Shown here: in pieces, positions 34,659 to 43,213 of the stretch
Layout of the letters: the number at the start of each line of letters is the position of its first letter
How positions within the stretch are numbered: position 1 is the first letter of the stretch
Source: Bacteroidota bacterium
GTDB taxonomy: Bacteria; Bacteroidota; Bacteroidia; Chitinophagales; BACL12
DNA length: 64,000 bases
Direction of reading: 5' to 3'
Assembly (NCBI GenBank): GCA_016718035.1
Contig: JADKEK010000001.1
Span: 62,001 to 126,000 of the forward strand
Notes under the pieces: generated by a model
What the model was told of the DNA's origin: nothing
The model's input: only the letters and a program-made list of their open reading frames with translations
The model's database searches: none
Position numbers and translations under genes: made by a program

Positions 34659-35915
34659 GTGCTAGTCAGGTATGCCTCGTTTCTCACCATTGCTCTTGCT
34701 TTATTGTTGCCAACAGAAAGTAGATCACAGCATGCATTAAATTTACCTACTTTGGTTAACCCTACTTTTTTGTGTGATTTCCAAATTGAAGAAACATTTT
34801 TATTTGAAAATGGAAGTGGAGCTGTTTATGAACCGTTTGATTCAACTTTGTATAAATATGATATCTGGAAGAGACCTGAGCGAATGGAAAGGTATTTATA
34901 TGATTCGTTGATTGCAGAATCGAAATTGGAATACGACAGAGTTAATAAATATACCAGAATCACATCTTTACAATTAGACACTTTTTATTTTTATAATGTA
35001 TGCGGACTTATAACTGAAAAAAATATCTCTACAGGCTCATCTGACCCCCAAAAGGCAAGTTTCAGCTACAGATATAGTTATGATTCAGAAAATAAATTAT
35101 TGAACAGAACATTATGGGATTTAAAAAACTATGACACTGATTTCATACTGGAAGAAATTGTTTATAGCTACAATTTAAATGGTCAGGTAGCTGAGATTAA
35201 TACCTCTTTATGGCTGGAATCAGAACAATTATACACCAGCCGTAAAAAAACTATCCATTATAATCAAGATGCACAAAATATAGTTGAGAAGGTATATATA
35301 GATAACGTGTCACCCATATCAGATATCCCTGATAGCACCACGATATTTAATTATAATGATCATGGAAAAATCACCGGTAGTTTTAAACTTATTCCCAATA
35401 ACGGAAATTATGATACTATACAGGCAACAGTATTTTTTTATAGTATCGACAATTTACTTCATTCAGTATTTGAAAGCAACTATAACGAAGGAGAGTATAC
35501 TTATGGTCAGTTTTGGTCTTATAGCTATGATATTAAACAAAATTTAAAACTAAAATCAAGAAGCGAATCGTTTGACGGTGAAAACTGGGTTAAAAAAGAC
35601 AGGGTTCGTTATGTGGTAAGGGGGCAATACGTTCCTATGGCTAGTGCTAATAGTATAGAAGTAGTGCCTAATCCGGCCACTTGCTGCGCTGATATTATTT
35701 TTTATTCTGATGAGTACGATTTGGTTAAAGTTTTAATTAGTGACATGACAAGCAAAATAGTCCTAACTCAAATTTTACATATTTTCCCAGGCAGAAATAT
35801 CATTCCCGTACAATTTGAAAACTTCATCAATTCTCCAGCAATGAGTCGTCAACTTTATTCGGTAGCTATTATAGGAAATGCTACCTTTTCAAAGGCAACT
35901 TTTATTAAATTGTAA
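34659..35915 (+). CDS. T9SS-sorted secreted protein with YD-like strands
   Basis: A 418-residue secreted protein. I use the GTG at 34659, since MLVRYASFLTIALALLLPTESRSQ is a good signal peptide and no in-frame ATG exists nearby. The body has repeated short strands with Tyr-Asp turns (SYRYSYDSENKLLNRTLWDL, IVYSYNLNGQVAEINTSLW, TIFNYNDHGKITGSFKL). They recall YD/RHS-like or DUF4595-type beta repeats of Bacteroidota surface proteins. The last 80 residues are a T9SS CTD-like domain (EVVPNPATCC, KVLISDMTSKIV). Ligand unknown. The ATG at 34655 opens another frame that closes after about 22 codons and is rejected. Confidence 0.7.
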   Translation: MLVRYASFLTIALALLLPTESRSQHALNLPTLVNPTFLCDFQIEETFLFENGSGAVYEPFDSTLYKYDIWKRPERMERYLYDSLIAESKLEYDRVNKYTRITSLQLDTFYFYNVCGLITEKNISTGSSDPQKASFSYRYSYDSENKLLNRTLWDLKNYDTDFILEEIVYSYNLNGQVAEINTSLWLESEQLYTSRKKTIHYNQDAQNIVEKVYIDNVSPISDIPDSTTIFNYNDHGKITGSFKLIPNNGNYDTIQATVFFYSIDNLLHSVFESNYNEGEYTYGQFWSYSYDIKQNLKLKSRSESFDGENWVKKDRVRYVVRGQYVPMASANSIEVVPNPATCCADIIFYSDEYDLVKVLISDMTSKIVLTQILHIFPGRNIIPVQFENFINSPAMSRQLYSVAIIGNATFSKATFIKL

Positions 35916-35968
35916 AATTACGCGTAGAGCGTTTTTGTACCTTATTTCATAATTTAACAAACAATCAA

Positions 35969-35976
35969 TATTTTTG
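35969..35976 (+). promoter_or_regulatory. -7 promoter box for the 36001 gene
   Basis: TATTTTTG, a full consensus match 24 bases before the ATG at 36001. It overlaps the earlier in-frame ATG (35974), which is therefore unlikely. Confidence 0.45.
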
Positions 35977-36000
35977 ACTATCGTAAATTCACGTTTTGCC

Positions 36001-38700
36001 ATGAAAAGTCAAATATTTAAAGCCATCTCTTTTGCATTTATTTTTGCAACGCTTTCCAATTCGCTAAAGAGCCAGTCTATTTTATGGCAAAAGTCGATTG
36101 GTGGTAGTTCAACTGACAAGATTTCCGCTGCAATTATTGATAATGAAGGGAATATACTAATTGCCGGTACCTCCGGTTCCGATATAAGTGAATTTAAATC
36201 TGAGGATAATTTAGGCAGCTTAGATTTTTGGATAGTAAAACTGGACCAGGATGGGAATATAATTTGGGAAAATACCATTGGCGGCAATGCAGAAGATTTT
36301 GCCTATTGTGTTAAGCAAACCTTAGACGGTGGATATATAGTTGGAGGATATTCTTTTTCAGATAACACTTTTGATAAAACCTCAGATGCGTTTGGTGAAC
36401 AGGATTATTGGGTGGTAAAATTGGATTATGATGGAAATGTAGAATGGGATAAAAGTTTTGGAGGATATGACGAAGATTTACTCTTCGACATTGAAGTAAC
36501 TAGTGATGGCGGATACATCCTCATGGGAGAATCTGGTTCTGATGATAATGGTAATAAAACTATAGAACGTTGTTATAGTGCCATATCTTGGCCTGACTTT
36601 TGGTTTTTGAAATTAGATGCAGCCGGTGAAATCGTATGGCAAAATATGGTGGGTGGTATTACTAACGATTGGGGTAGGGAAATAGTAAATACGAGCGATG
36701 GAAATTATATCATTTCCGGACGGACTGATGCCGATATAGATTGCGAAAAAACAGTTGATAATTTAGGCTCAATCGATTATTACCTCACAAAAATAGACGT
36801 TGATGGAAATGATATTTGGCAAAAGGAATATGGCGGAAATCTGAGCGATTATTTAGAGGGGATAATTCCAACATCAGATAATGGATTTTTATTAATTGGC
36901 TATTCGAGTTCACCTATTTCAGACTCTAAAACTGAAGGTAATATTGGCAATACCGGTTATATGGATTATTGGGTGGTAAAGTTGGATCACTATGGTGAAA
37001 TTCAATGGCAAAATACAATAGGAGGGAAGTCTACCGACGCTTTATTGAATTGCACACAAACAATAGATGGCGGCTATTTATTAGCAGGTTACTCCAATTC
37101 GGAAATTTTTGCAGATAAAACAGAAGCGCCGTATGGTAATCATGATTATTGGTTTGTTGAATTAAACGTTTTTGGTGAAGTTGTGGATGATTTTACAATT
37201 GGAGGTACCTCTGATGATTTATTAGTTGAAGCACTTCAAACTAATGACTATGGCTATTTATTATTGGGCTATTCTGAATCTAATTTAACAGGTATTAAAA
37301 CAGTTGCCGGTCTAGGTAGTGACGATATCTGGATGGTTAAAATAGCCCACGACATCAATATAGTGGAAGGTACTGTTGCATTTGATTTCAATAGCAATGA
37401 AATAATTGATGGTGATGATTTTTATTGCGTGAATAAATTGGTGCAGGACGAAACATCAGGAGCTATAACCTTAACTACTGCAGCTGGTAAATATGCTGTA
37501 GGTATAGAAACACCTGGAACTTATATTACCTCGACTCCTGCCATTGAATACTATTCTGTTGTACCTGCTAATTACACGGGTGAATTTATTGATTTTGGAC
37601 ATATCGACACCGGTAAACATTTTCTTATTCAACCCATTGGTGATTTTACAGATTTATGTATATCTGCTATTCGCATTACACCTTTCCGACCTGGTTTTGA
37701 AGCTATTTATCACTTGATGTACAACAATGTTGGCACAACCACAGCAAGTGGAACTATAGCCATGTATCCTAGCGCATATATTGTATTCGACTCCGCTGAT
37801 GTTGCCCCTGTGCTCATTACTGCTGATTCAATATTGTGGAGTATTGCAGACTTATCGCCATTTGAAACCGGTTCATTTAATATTTATGGTTCGGTAATTG
37901 AAGCAGCACCTCTTGATTCAACTGCTATATCTTTATTTCAACTCACACCTGTTGTTGGGGACGATGGTCCTGAATGTAATTACGATACTGTATCGGTGGT
38001 TATTAGTGGTGCATTTGATCCAAATAATATTACAGTGGATAAAACTCAATTGTCTGTTTATGAAGTACCATTGCAACCGGCTTTGGAATATACCATAAAT
38101 TTTCAAAATACAGGTACTGATACAGCATTTTTAGTTCAACTCATTAATCCTTTGCCTGAAGATTTAATACTAGCTAGTTTAATTATTAAAGAAACATCAC
38201 ATACGCTAACTTATTTCGAATTAGATGATGATAATAATTTAATTTTTCAATTTGCTGATATTCAGCTCCCACCAACTGCCAACGACGAAGTAAATTGTCA
38301 TGGCTTTATTACCTATGAAATGCAGACACAAACGGATTTAATTGAAGGTGATATTATCGCTAATGAGGCATCTATTATTTTTGATTTTAACACACCGGTT
38401 ATTACGAACACTGCTACTACCGAAATAATTGTACCAACAGTTGGAATTAATAATAAACCACAATTGGCCATATCTGTAAAACCTAATCCGTTTACAAATG
38501 CTACTACAATTTATTTCAATACCTATTTAAATTATGCACAAATTGAAGTTACTGACATTAATGGCAAACAAATTTTCAAAGACATTATGAGCGGAACTGA
38601 ATGGAATTTTATTCCGGGGGATATTAATCCTGGCTTGTATTTTGTGCATTTAACACAGGAACAAATTGGCACATACAGCACAAAAATTGTTTTACTTTAA
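36001..38700 (+). CDS. Large propeller-repeat T9SS protein with DUF7619-like domain
   Basis: An 899-residue secreted protein. The signal peptide is MKSQIFKAISFAFIFATLSNS; the ATG at 36001 is set by the promoter box. Residues 25-455 hold about seven units of about 55-60 residues with WxxxxGGsxxD, TxDGGYIxxGxSxS and DYWVVKLDxxGNIxW, a repeat shared with the 52633 gene. Next come a dockerin-like or EF-hand-like acidic segment (FDFNSNEIIDGDDFYC) and a beta-rich DUF7619-like region (GAFDPNNITVDK, YTINFQNTGTDTA, EASIIFDFNTPVITNTA). A T9SS CTD ends it (VKPNPFTNATTIYF, INPGLYFVHL). Probably a large surface or released adhesive or sensory protein. Confidence 0.85.
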   Translation: MKSQIFKAISFAFIFATLSNSLKSQSILWQKSIGGSSTDKISAAIIDNEGNILIAGTSGSDISEFKSEDNLGSLDFWIVKLDQDGNIIWENTIGGNAEDFAYCVKQTLDGGYIVGGYSFSDNTFDKTSDAFGEQDYWVVKLDYDGNVEWDKSFGGYDEDLLFDIEVTSDGGYILMGESGSDDNGNKTIERCYSAISWPDFWFLKLDAAGEIVWQNMVGGITNDWGREIVNTSDGNYIISGRTDADIDCEKTVDNLGSIDYYLTKIDVDGNDIWQKEYGGNLSDYLEGIIPTSDNGFLLIGYSSSPISDSKTEGNIGNTGYMDYWVVKLDHYGEIQWQNTIGGKSTDALLNCTQTIDGGYLLAGYSNSEIFADKTEAPYGNHDYWFVELNVFGEVVDDFTIGGTSDDLLVEALQTNDYGYLLLGYSESNLTGIKTVAGLGSDDIWMVKIAHDINIVEGTVAFDFNSNEIIDGDDFYCVNKLVQDETSGAITLTTAAGKYAVGIETPGTYITSTPAIEYYSVVPANYTGEFIDFGHIDTGKHFLIQPIGDFTDLCISAIRITPFRPGFEAIYHLMYNNVGTTTASGTIAMYPSAYIVFDSADVAPVLITADSILWSIADLSPFETGSFNIYGSVIEAAPLDSTAISLFQLTPVVGDDGPECNYDTVSVVISGAFDPNNITVDKTQLSVYEVPLQPALEYTINFQNTGTDTAFLVQLINPLPEDLILASLIIKETSHTLTYFELDDDNNLIFQFADIQLPPTANDEVNCHGFITYEMQTQTDLIEGDIIANEASIIFDFNTPVITNTATTEIIVPTVGINNKPQLAISVKPNPFTNATTIYFNTYLNYAQIEVTDINGKQIFKDIMSGTEWNFIPGDINPGLYFVHLTQEQIGTYSTKIVLL

Positions 38701-38896
38701 GCTGGTATTATAAGCACCATGAATAGTAGGTGCACCTATTACGAACTGCCGTGTTTATAGGTGTTTCGCTTGTGTAAATTATAATCTTATTACTTGATTA
38801 TCAATGTATTATCTTCTAATAATACAGTGAATTATGCTTGTCACAAAAGCGCATTGTTTGTATCAATTTACCGATTAAACACATAGTTTGAATTGG

Positions 38897-38904
38897 TAAA
38901 TTTG
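38897..38904 (+). promoter_or_regulatory. -7 promoter box for the cyanophycinase-like gene
   Basis: TAAATTTG, full match, 31 bases before the ATG at 38936; no TTG at standard spacing. Confidence 0.4.
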
Positions 38905-38935
38905 TTCATTCACAATTTAAACCCTTTTACAACTT

Positions 38936-39967
38936 ATGAAAAAAGCACTTTTATTTATTGCATCCGGAATCATTCTTGCTTCTTGTTCCAAAACGGAGAT
39001 TGAGCAGGCAGCTGTTACCAGCCCGGTTGATGAACTTGACATGAAAATTGTTTATTATTTAACAGGCGATGGCGAAGATGTTGAAACACCAACAGAAGGC
39101 GGAACCGTTTTAATGGGTGGTAGCACAGATGTTGATGCCGCATTTGAATGGATGATAGACAGAAGTGGTGGTGGCGATTTTGTCGTAATTCGTGTAACCG
39201 GAGAGGATGGTTATAACCAATACATTTATGATATGGGTGGATTAAACTCCGTAGAAACTATTGTAATTAATACTGTAAGCAGTGCTAATTCAATGGGTGT
39301 ATATAACAGAATAATTAATGCAGAAGCATTATTTATTGCAGGTGGAGATCAGTGGAATTATGTAAATATCTGGAAAGGTACGTTAGTTGAAGATGCCATT
39401 AATTATTTAATTAATACCAAACATGCACCTGTTGGTGGAACCAGCGCAGGTGAAGCAATTATGGGTGATGGTTATTTTGATGCTATGAATGGTACAGTTA
39501 CTTCTGAAGGAGCATTAAATAATCCATACAAAGACAGAGTATCCATTCAGTATGATAATTTTATTGAAAATCCTTGGTTGAAAAATACCATTTGTGACCA
39601 GCATTATATTGGCAGAGAAGGACGCCATCTTACCTTTATGGCTCGTTTAAGTACTGACTACGGTATAACTGTAAAAGGCATTGGTGTAGATGAAGAAACA
39701 GCTGCTTGTATTGATGAAGATGGTCATGTACAAGTGTTTGGTATTAACAATGCTTATTTCTGTCGCCAGACAAATTTAGCACCGGAAGGTTGTGTGAGCG
39801 GCCATGAATTAACCTGGAAAAGAGGAGAACAGGCAGTAACTGTTTATAAAGTTCCAGGCACATTAACAGGTGATAATACGTTTGAATTAAGCGATTGGGC
39901 AACGGGTTCTGGTGGTACTTGGGGATATTTTTGGGCGTTTAAAGGAGAATTCCATTCTACATTTTAA
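38936..39967 (+). CDS. Cyanophycinase-like S51 peptidase lipoprotein
   Basis: A 343-residue lipoprotein (signal MKKALLFIASGIILASC, lipobox LASC). The body matches the S51 / type 1 glutamine-amidotransferase-like fold of cyanophycinase: LFIAGGDQWNYVNIWKG, the nucleophile elbow VGGTSAGEAIMGDGYF (Ser) and DQHYIGREGRHLTFMAR with His. KGIGVDEETAACIDEDG also fits the family. Cyanophycinases cut beta-Asp-Arg dipeptides from cyanophycin, while relatives in Bacteroidota are widespread and act on unknown peptides. Membrane anchoring implies extracytoplasmic use of an external polymer rather than an internal store. Single gene followed by a bidirectional terminator. Confidence 0.88.
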   Translation: MKKALLFIASGIILASCSKTEIEQAAVTSPVDELDMKIVYYLTGDGEDVETPTEGGTVLMGGSTDVDAAFEWMIDRSGGGDFVVIRVTGEDGYNQYIYDMGGLNSVETIVINTVSSANSMGVYNRIINAEALFIAGGDQWNYVNIWKGTLVEDAINYLINTKHAPVGGTSAGEAIMGDGYFDAMNGTVTSEGALNNPYKDRVSIQYDNFIENPWLKNTICDQHYIGREGRHLTFMARLSTDYGITVKGIGVDEETAACIDEDGHVQVFGINNAYFCRQTNLAPEGCVSGHELTWKRGEQAVTVYKVPGTLTGDNTFELSDWATGSGGTWGYFWAFKGEFHSTF

Positions 39968-39982
39968 TTATTGAAATAAATA

Positions 39983-40022
39983 AAAAAACCGGCAATGTAT
40001 GATGTTACTTTGCCGGTTTTTT
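39983..40022. terminator. Bidirectional terminator between convergent genes
   Basis: Arms AAAACCGGCAA / TTGCCGGTTTT extended by A and T runs on both sides. It serves the cyanophycinase-like gene (+) and the outer-membrane gene ending at 40041 (-). Confidence 0.9.
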
Positions 40023-40040
40023 GTTTCCTGACTTTTTTAT

Positions 40041-40757
40041 TTAGTTGTCCTCACCATATCCTACTAACATAATAGATAAACCAAATCCTTTTAAAACCCC
40101 TTCAATAGGTGAGGGGTCATTAATATAGGTATATTGGTTGATGTATGCATTTAATTCGATATAATCGGTTTTAATCGGCGACCAGCTGTAATACGGTTTA
40201 AATAAAATGCCGAGTCCGTTTTCTGTTGCTACAATAAATTGTACAAAAGGTTCGAATCCTATTTTAAACTGGGAATTTACTTTTGCAAAATTGGCAACCC
40301 CGATATCTTCCGGAGTATCGGCACGAGTTAAAGATTTCTCACTATTTAGGCCGGTATTTATACCAATCATAAGTGCTTTCGTATCGCTATTACCAAGATT
40401 AACTCCAAGTCCAACATCAAAGGTGTTCCATTTATTTTTTACATCTCGTTGTTGTTCAGTTCCTGAAGCATCAACTCCGGTAGCACTTACAACACAACTT
40501 CTGTATGTAAATCCGAAATCCCAAAAAAATGCATTCGCCGCGCCACCAAAGTGGAAAGTTAGCCCATCATAAAAATGCGGACTGGGCATGGTTTCATCTA
40601 AATAAGGACGCGTTTCATTGTAACGGTTAATCACATAGTCTAACCCTTCCGATTTCAAAAAGGCGGCGTTATAACCTCCACCGGCATAATAAAATCCCTG
40701 GGAATAACATGCTGAACCTAAAGTAATTAGCATGAAAAAGAAGCATATTTTGTGCAT
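40041..40757 (-). CDS. Outer-membrane beta-barrel protein
   Basis: A 238-residue protein. The ATG at 40757 begins signal peptide MHKICFFFMLITLGSACYSQ; the ATG at 40775 is less likely. The mature part has alternating strands with aromatic residues at the edges (GFYYAGGGYNAAFLK, TFHFGGAANAFFWDFGFTYR, FDVGLGVNLGNSDTKALMIG, GLGILFKPYYSWSP) and resembles small outer-membrane barrels of the OMP_b-brl type. It ends IMLVGYGEDN rather than the usual Phe. Function unknown; probably outer-membrane. Confidence 0.7.
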   Translation of the reverse strand: MHKICFFFMLITLGSACYSQGFYYAGGGYNAAFLKSEGLDYVINRYNETRPYLDETMPSPHFYDGLTFHFGGAANAFFWDFGFTYRSCVVSATGVDASGTEQQRDVKNKWNTFDVGLGVNLGNSDTKALMIGINTGLNSEKSLTRADTPEDIGVANFAKVNSQFKIGFEPFVQFIVATENGLGILFKPYYSWSPIKTDYIELNAYINQYTYINDPSPIEGVLKGFGLSIMLVGYGEDN

Positions 40758-40849
40758 TGGATATGATTTTGCCATAAAATTAGGGTCAAAATGTTATCAT
40801 ACACAATCCATCGGTTTAATTTGGAATACTTTTAAATAAATTGATTTAG

Positions 40850-40857
40850 TATGTTTG
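40850..40857 (+). promoter_or_regulatory. -7 promoter box for the 40871 gene
   Basis: TATGTTTG, full match, 13 bases before the ATG at 40871. Confidence 0.4.
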
Positions 40858-40870
40858 TAAAAAAAATCAG

Positions 40871-41890
40871 ATGTATAAATACGTGGTATTTGCCCTAATA
40901 GTATGTTTTGGAGTTACAACAAAGGCTCAAATAAATTGTCCGGTTTTAGGCAATACACGCGGGCTACCCACTCAAGCTCAATGTGAAGAAATGAAAAGCC
41001 GCAAGGTGGTGGTCATGTTGCCGGAATTAAATGAAAATAAAATCAAACAATTTGAAAAGAAAAAAGAATATGATGAATTAGCGCAGTATAAAAAGGATTT
41101 TGTTATATACAAGCAGGCTATAAAAGATGGTGTAAAAGCACATTGGAATTTGCATGATTTTGTTTCGTTTAAAAGCACAGAAGAAGTAATGTCATTAGCT
41201 AAAAAAGGGAATAAGGATTATGTTGTTATTATTTTTGGAGCAACCTACTCAGAATATGTAAATGGGGCTTTAAAATTGAGATTTTCATTTGGATATAGCG
41301 GAGGGGAGCGTGAATTTGATAATAAAGAAGCTGAAGTTTATTATCAAAAATGTTTAATAATTGCGCCAATAGAAAAAGTTGATGTTGCCGAAAGTCTGAT
41401 TAACAGTGTGCATATGGCCATATCATTACCACATGCTATGATTGATAATGAATCGATTGTGTATGGGATTGATTTTGTGAATTATGTTGTAAAACAAAAA
41501 CTTGCAGATAAAACTTTTGGTCATCATGACATCTCTAAAAATGCCTCCAAATTGTCAGCATATACACTTGCCGTAAACCAGGAGGATTGGAGTTCAGAAA
41601 TCTCGACAGCAGATGCAAAAGATAAGTATGGATTGACTATCGAATTAATGGACTCACTGGCATTCAATACTTTGTTGAATACAGGTCAACCAGGAATTGC
41701 CTATGCGGTAAAAATGGGTCCTTATTTATCGGTGGTATTGTCAGATACACGTGAGGTAGTATATCTTACCGGATTAGGAGATAAATTTATGTTCAAACTG
41801 ACACCCACTATTTCTGAAAAGGAATTAGAAAACTTGCAGAAAAAAATTGCCGGTATGAAAGTAGAGGGTGAGGGTGAAGAAAATGAGTAA
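40871..41890 (+). CDS. Secreted protein of an unrecognised family (paralogue A)
   Basis: A 339-residue protein with signal peptide MYKYVVFALIVCFGVTTKAQ. I do not recognise the family. It shares order and key segments with the 42020 gene: LPTQAQCEEMKSRKVVVMLP (start of mature protein), a long Lys/Glu-rich helix (FEKKKEYDELAQYKKDF), WNLHDFVSFKSTEEV and a central YVVIIFGATYSEYV strand. Near the C-terminus lie EDWSSEISTADAKDKYG, GQPGIAYAVKMGPYLSVVLS and DTREVVYLTG. The mature fold seems mixed alpha/beta. It ends in a charged tail, with no sorting domain, so it is probably periplasmic. Three members lie within 5 kb. Confidence 0.75.
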   Translation: MYKYVVFALIVCFGVTTKAQINCPVLGNTRGLPTQAQCEEMKSRKVVVMLPELNENKIKQFEKKKEYDELAQYKKDFVIYKQAIKDGVKAHWNLHDFVSFKSTEEVMSLAKKGNKDYVVIIFGATYSEYVNGALKLRFSFGYSGGEREFDNKEAEVYYQKCLIIAPIEKVDVAESLINSVHMAISLPHAMIDNESIVYGIDFVNYVVKQKLADKTFGHHDISKNASKLSAYTLAVNQEDWSSEISTADAKDKYGLTIELMDSLAFNTLLNTGQPGIAYAVKMGPYLSVVLSDTREVVYLTGLGDKFMFKLTPTISEKELENLQKKIAGMKVEGEGEENE

Positions 41891-41970
41891 CAAACAGTTT
41901 TTAGGGTTGTGTTTTGTTAACAAAACGCGTTGAACGATTGCGTGCACTGCTCAGTGCCATTTTAACAAAT

Positions 41971-42000
41971 TTGTTGTTTTGCAATTTCTGTATAGATTTG
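41971..42000 (+). promoter_or_regulatory. Promoter of the 42020 gene
   Basis: TTG at 41971-41973, 19 bases, TAGATTTG at 41993-42000, a full consensus match 19 bases before the ATG. Confidence 0.7.
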
Positions 42001-42019
42001 CCGTGTTAACAGCGCAACT

Positions 42020-43042
42020 ATGAAATTCACTAAACTGATATTGCTTACCATCACCCTGGGTATTTTCACGCAAATAAAGGCTTTTGGCCAATTCGGAAGT
42101 CCATTACTTACTTACAAAAATGATGTGCCTACTCAAAAAGAGTGTGCAGAAATTACCAAACGTAAGCTGATTGTCCTTAATCAACGTTGGGATTTAGATA
42201 AAGTAGATGCGTTTAAACGCGATAAGGAATTTTCATTACTCGAAGAATATAAAGACGAGTGCGCAGCCTACAGCAATGCCTATGTGCAGCTGATAAAGGA
42301 AAAATGGAGTTTACATGATACTTTTGAAGTATATTCATTTAAGCAGATAAAAGAATTGTATGAAACCGGAGCAACAGATGTTGTAGTATTAGCCTTAGTG
42401 CATATCACCGTTGAAAAAGGAAGCGATAATAAAAATGAATACAAGCTTGATTTTGCCTATTCAGCAAATGAAAAGAAAATGGATGAAAACGGCTTTAACC
42501 CTCAGGATTTTAAGTCGTTGATTTTATTTCCAATTGAACAATTAAATGAATTGGATTACACCTTTACAAAAATGTATTTGGGAATCAGTTTGTTACGCCA
42601 GGTTCCAACAAAAGAAGATATTCATTATAGTATAGATATGATGAACAATATTGTGCAGCGAAAAACTTTGGACAATAAATTTACCGACAATACCATTAAA
42701 CAGCTTTCTCCAAAACTAAAAGAGTATACCCTTGCGATATCAAAAAAAGATTGGGACGAAGAAATTAGTATAAAAGATGCTCAAGTGTATTATCCATATC
42801 CAATTGAAATTGTCGAACAGGAAAAATTCAATACCTTAATTACCGAGGGTGCTACCGGTTACGCATATGCTTTTAAACTCGGCACCTGGATGGGAATAAT
42901 GTTTTCTGACACTAAAGAAATTGCCTATGTTTCAGCACCAATTGATATACCAGTTAAAAAAGCAACTGCTTTATTCAGCCTGCGCGATTTAAATAAGATA
43001 AATGAGGCTGTTACGAATACTAAAATCGTATTTAAAGAGTAA
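42020..43042 (+). CDS. Secreted protein of an unrecognised family (paralogue B)
   Basis: A 340-residue protein with signal peptide MKFTKLILLTITLGIFTQIKAFGQ. It parallels the 40871 product along its length: VPTQKECAEITKRKLIVLNQ, a charged helix (DKVDAFKRDKEFSLLEEYKD), WSLHDTFEVYSFKQIKEL, DVVVLALVHITVEKG, KDWDEEISIKDAQ, GATGYAYAFKLGTWMGIMFS and DTKEIAYVS. Conserved pairs such as DW..EIS..DA and G.AYA.K.G suggest real structural constraint. No sorting domain or membrane anchor follows the signal, so it is probably periplasmic or exported. It has its own strong promoter, and function is unknown. Confidence 0.75.
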   Translation: MKFTKLILLTITLGIFTQIKAFGQFGSPLLTYKNDVPTQKECAEITKRKLIVLNQRWDLDKVDAFKRDKEFSLLEEYKDECAAYSNAYVQLIKEKWSLHDTFEVYSFKQIKELYETGATDVVVLALVHITVEKGSDNKNEYKLDFAYSANEKKMDENGFNPQDFKSLILFPIEQLNELDYTFTKMYLGISLLRQVPTKEDIHYSIDMMNNIVQRKTLDNKFTDNTIKQLSPKLKEYTLAISKKDWDEEISIKDAQVYYPYPIEIVEQEKFNTLITEGATGYAYAFKLGTWMGIMFSDTKEIAYVSAPIDIPVKKATALFSLRDLNKINEAVTNTKIVFKE

Positions 43043-43167
43043 ATCGGCGCATATAACATCATAGCACAGCGCATAATTTTGAGACACACTTAACATATGT
43101 TAATTATTACATGTGTAAGAAAACTGCGCTTTTTTAAGGTACTCATATAAAAAATCTTATATTGTTT

Positions 43168-43197
43168 TTGATTTTTCAAAAATTACCTATAATTTTA
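43168..43197 (+). promoter_or_regulatory. Promoter of the 43214 gene
   Basis: TTG at 43168-43170, 19 bases, TAATTTTA at 43190-43197 (7/8 match to TAnnTTTG), 16 bases before the ATG. Confidence 0.55.
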
Positions 43198-43213
43198 GTT
43201 AAAATTAAATTCT

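Noticed and set aside
34655..34725. ATG-started frame overlapping the 34659 gene
   Set aside because: It closes after about 22 codons; the GTG-started frame gives a good signal peptide and a long protein.
40249..40260. GGTTCGAATCC, identical to a tRNA T-arm motif
   Set aside because: It lies inside the outer-membrane protein gene; no acceptor stem, anticodon arm or CCA context surrounds it.
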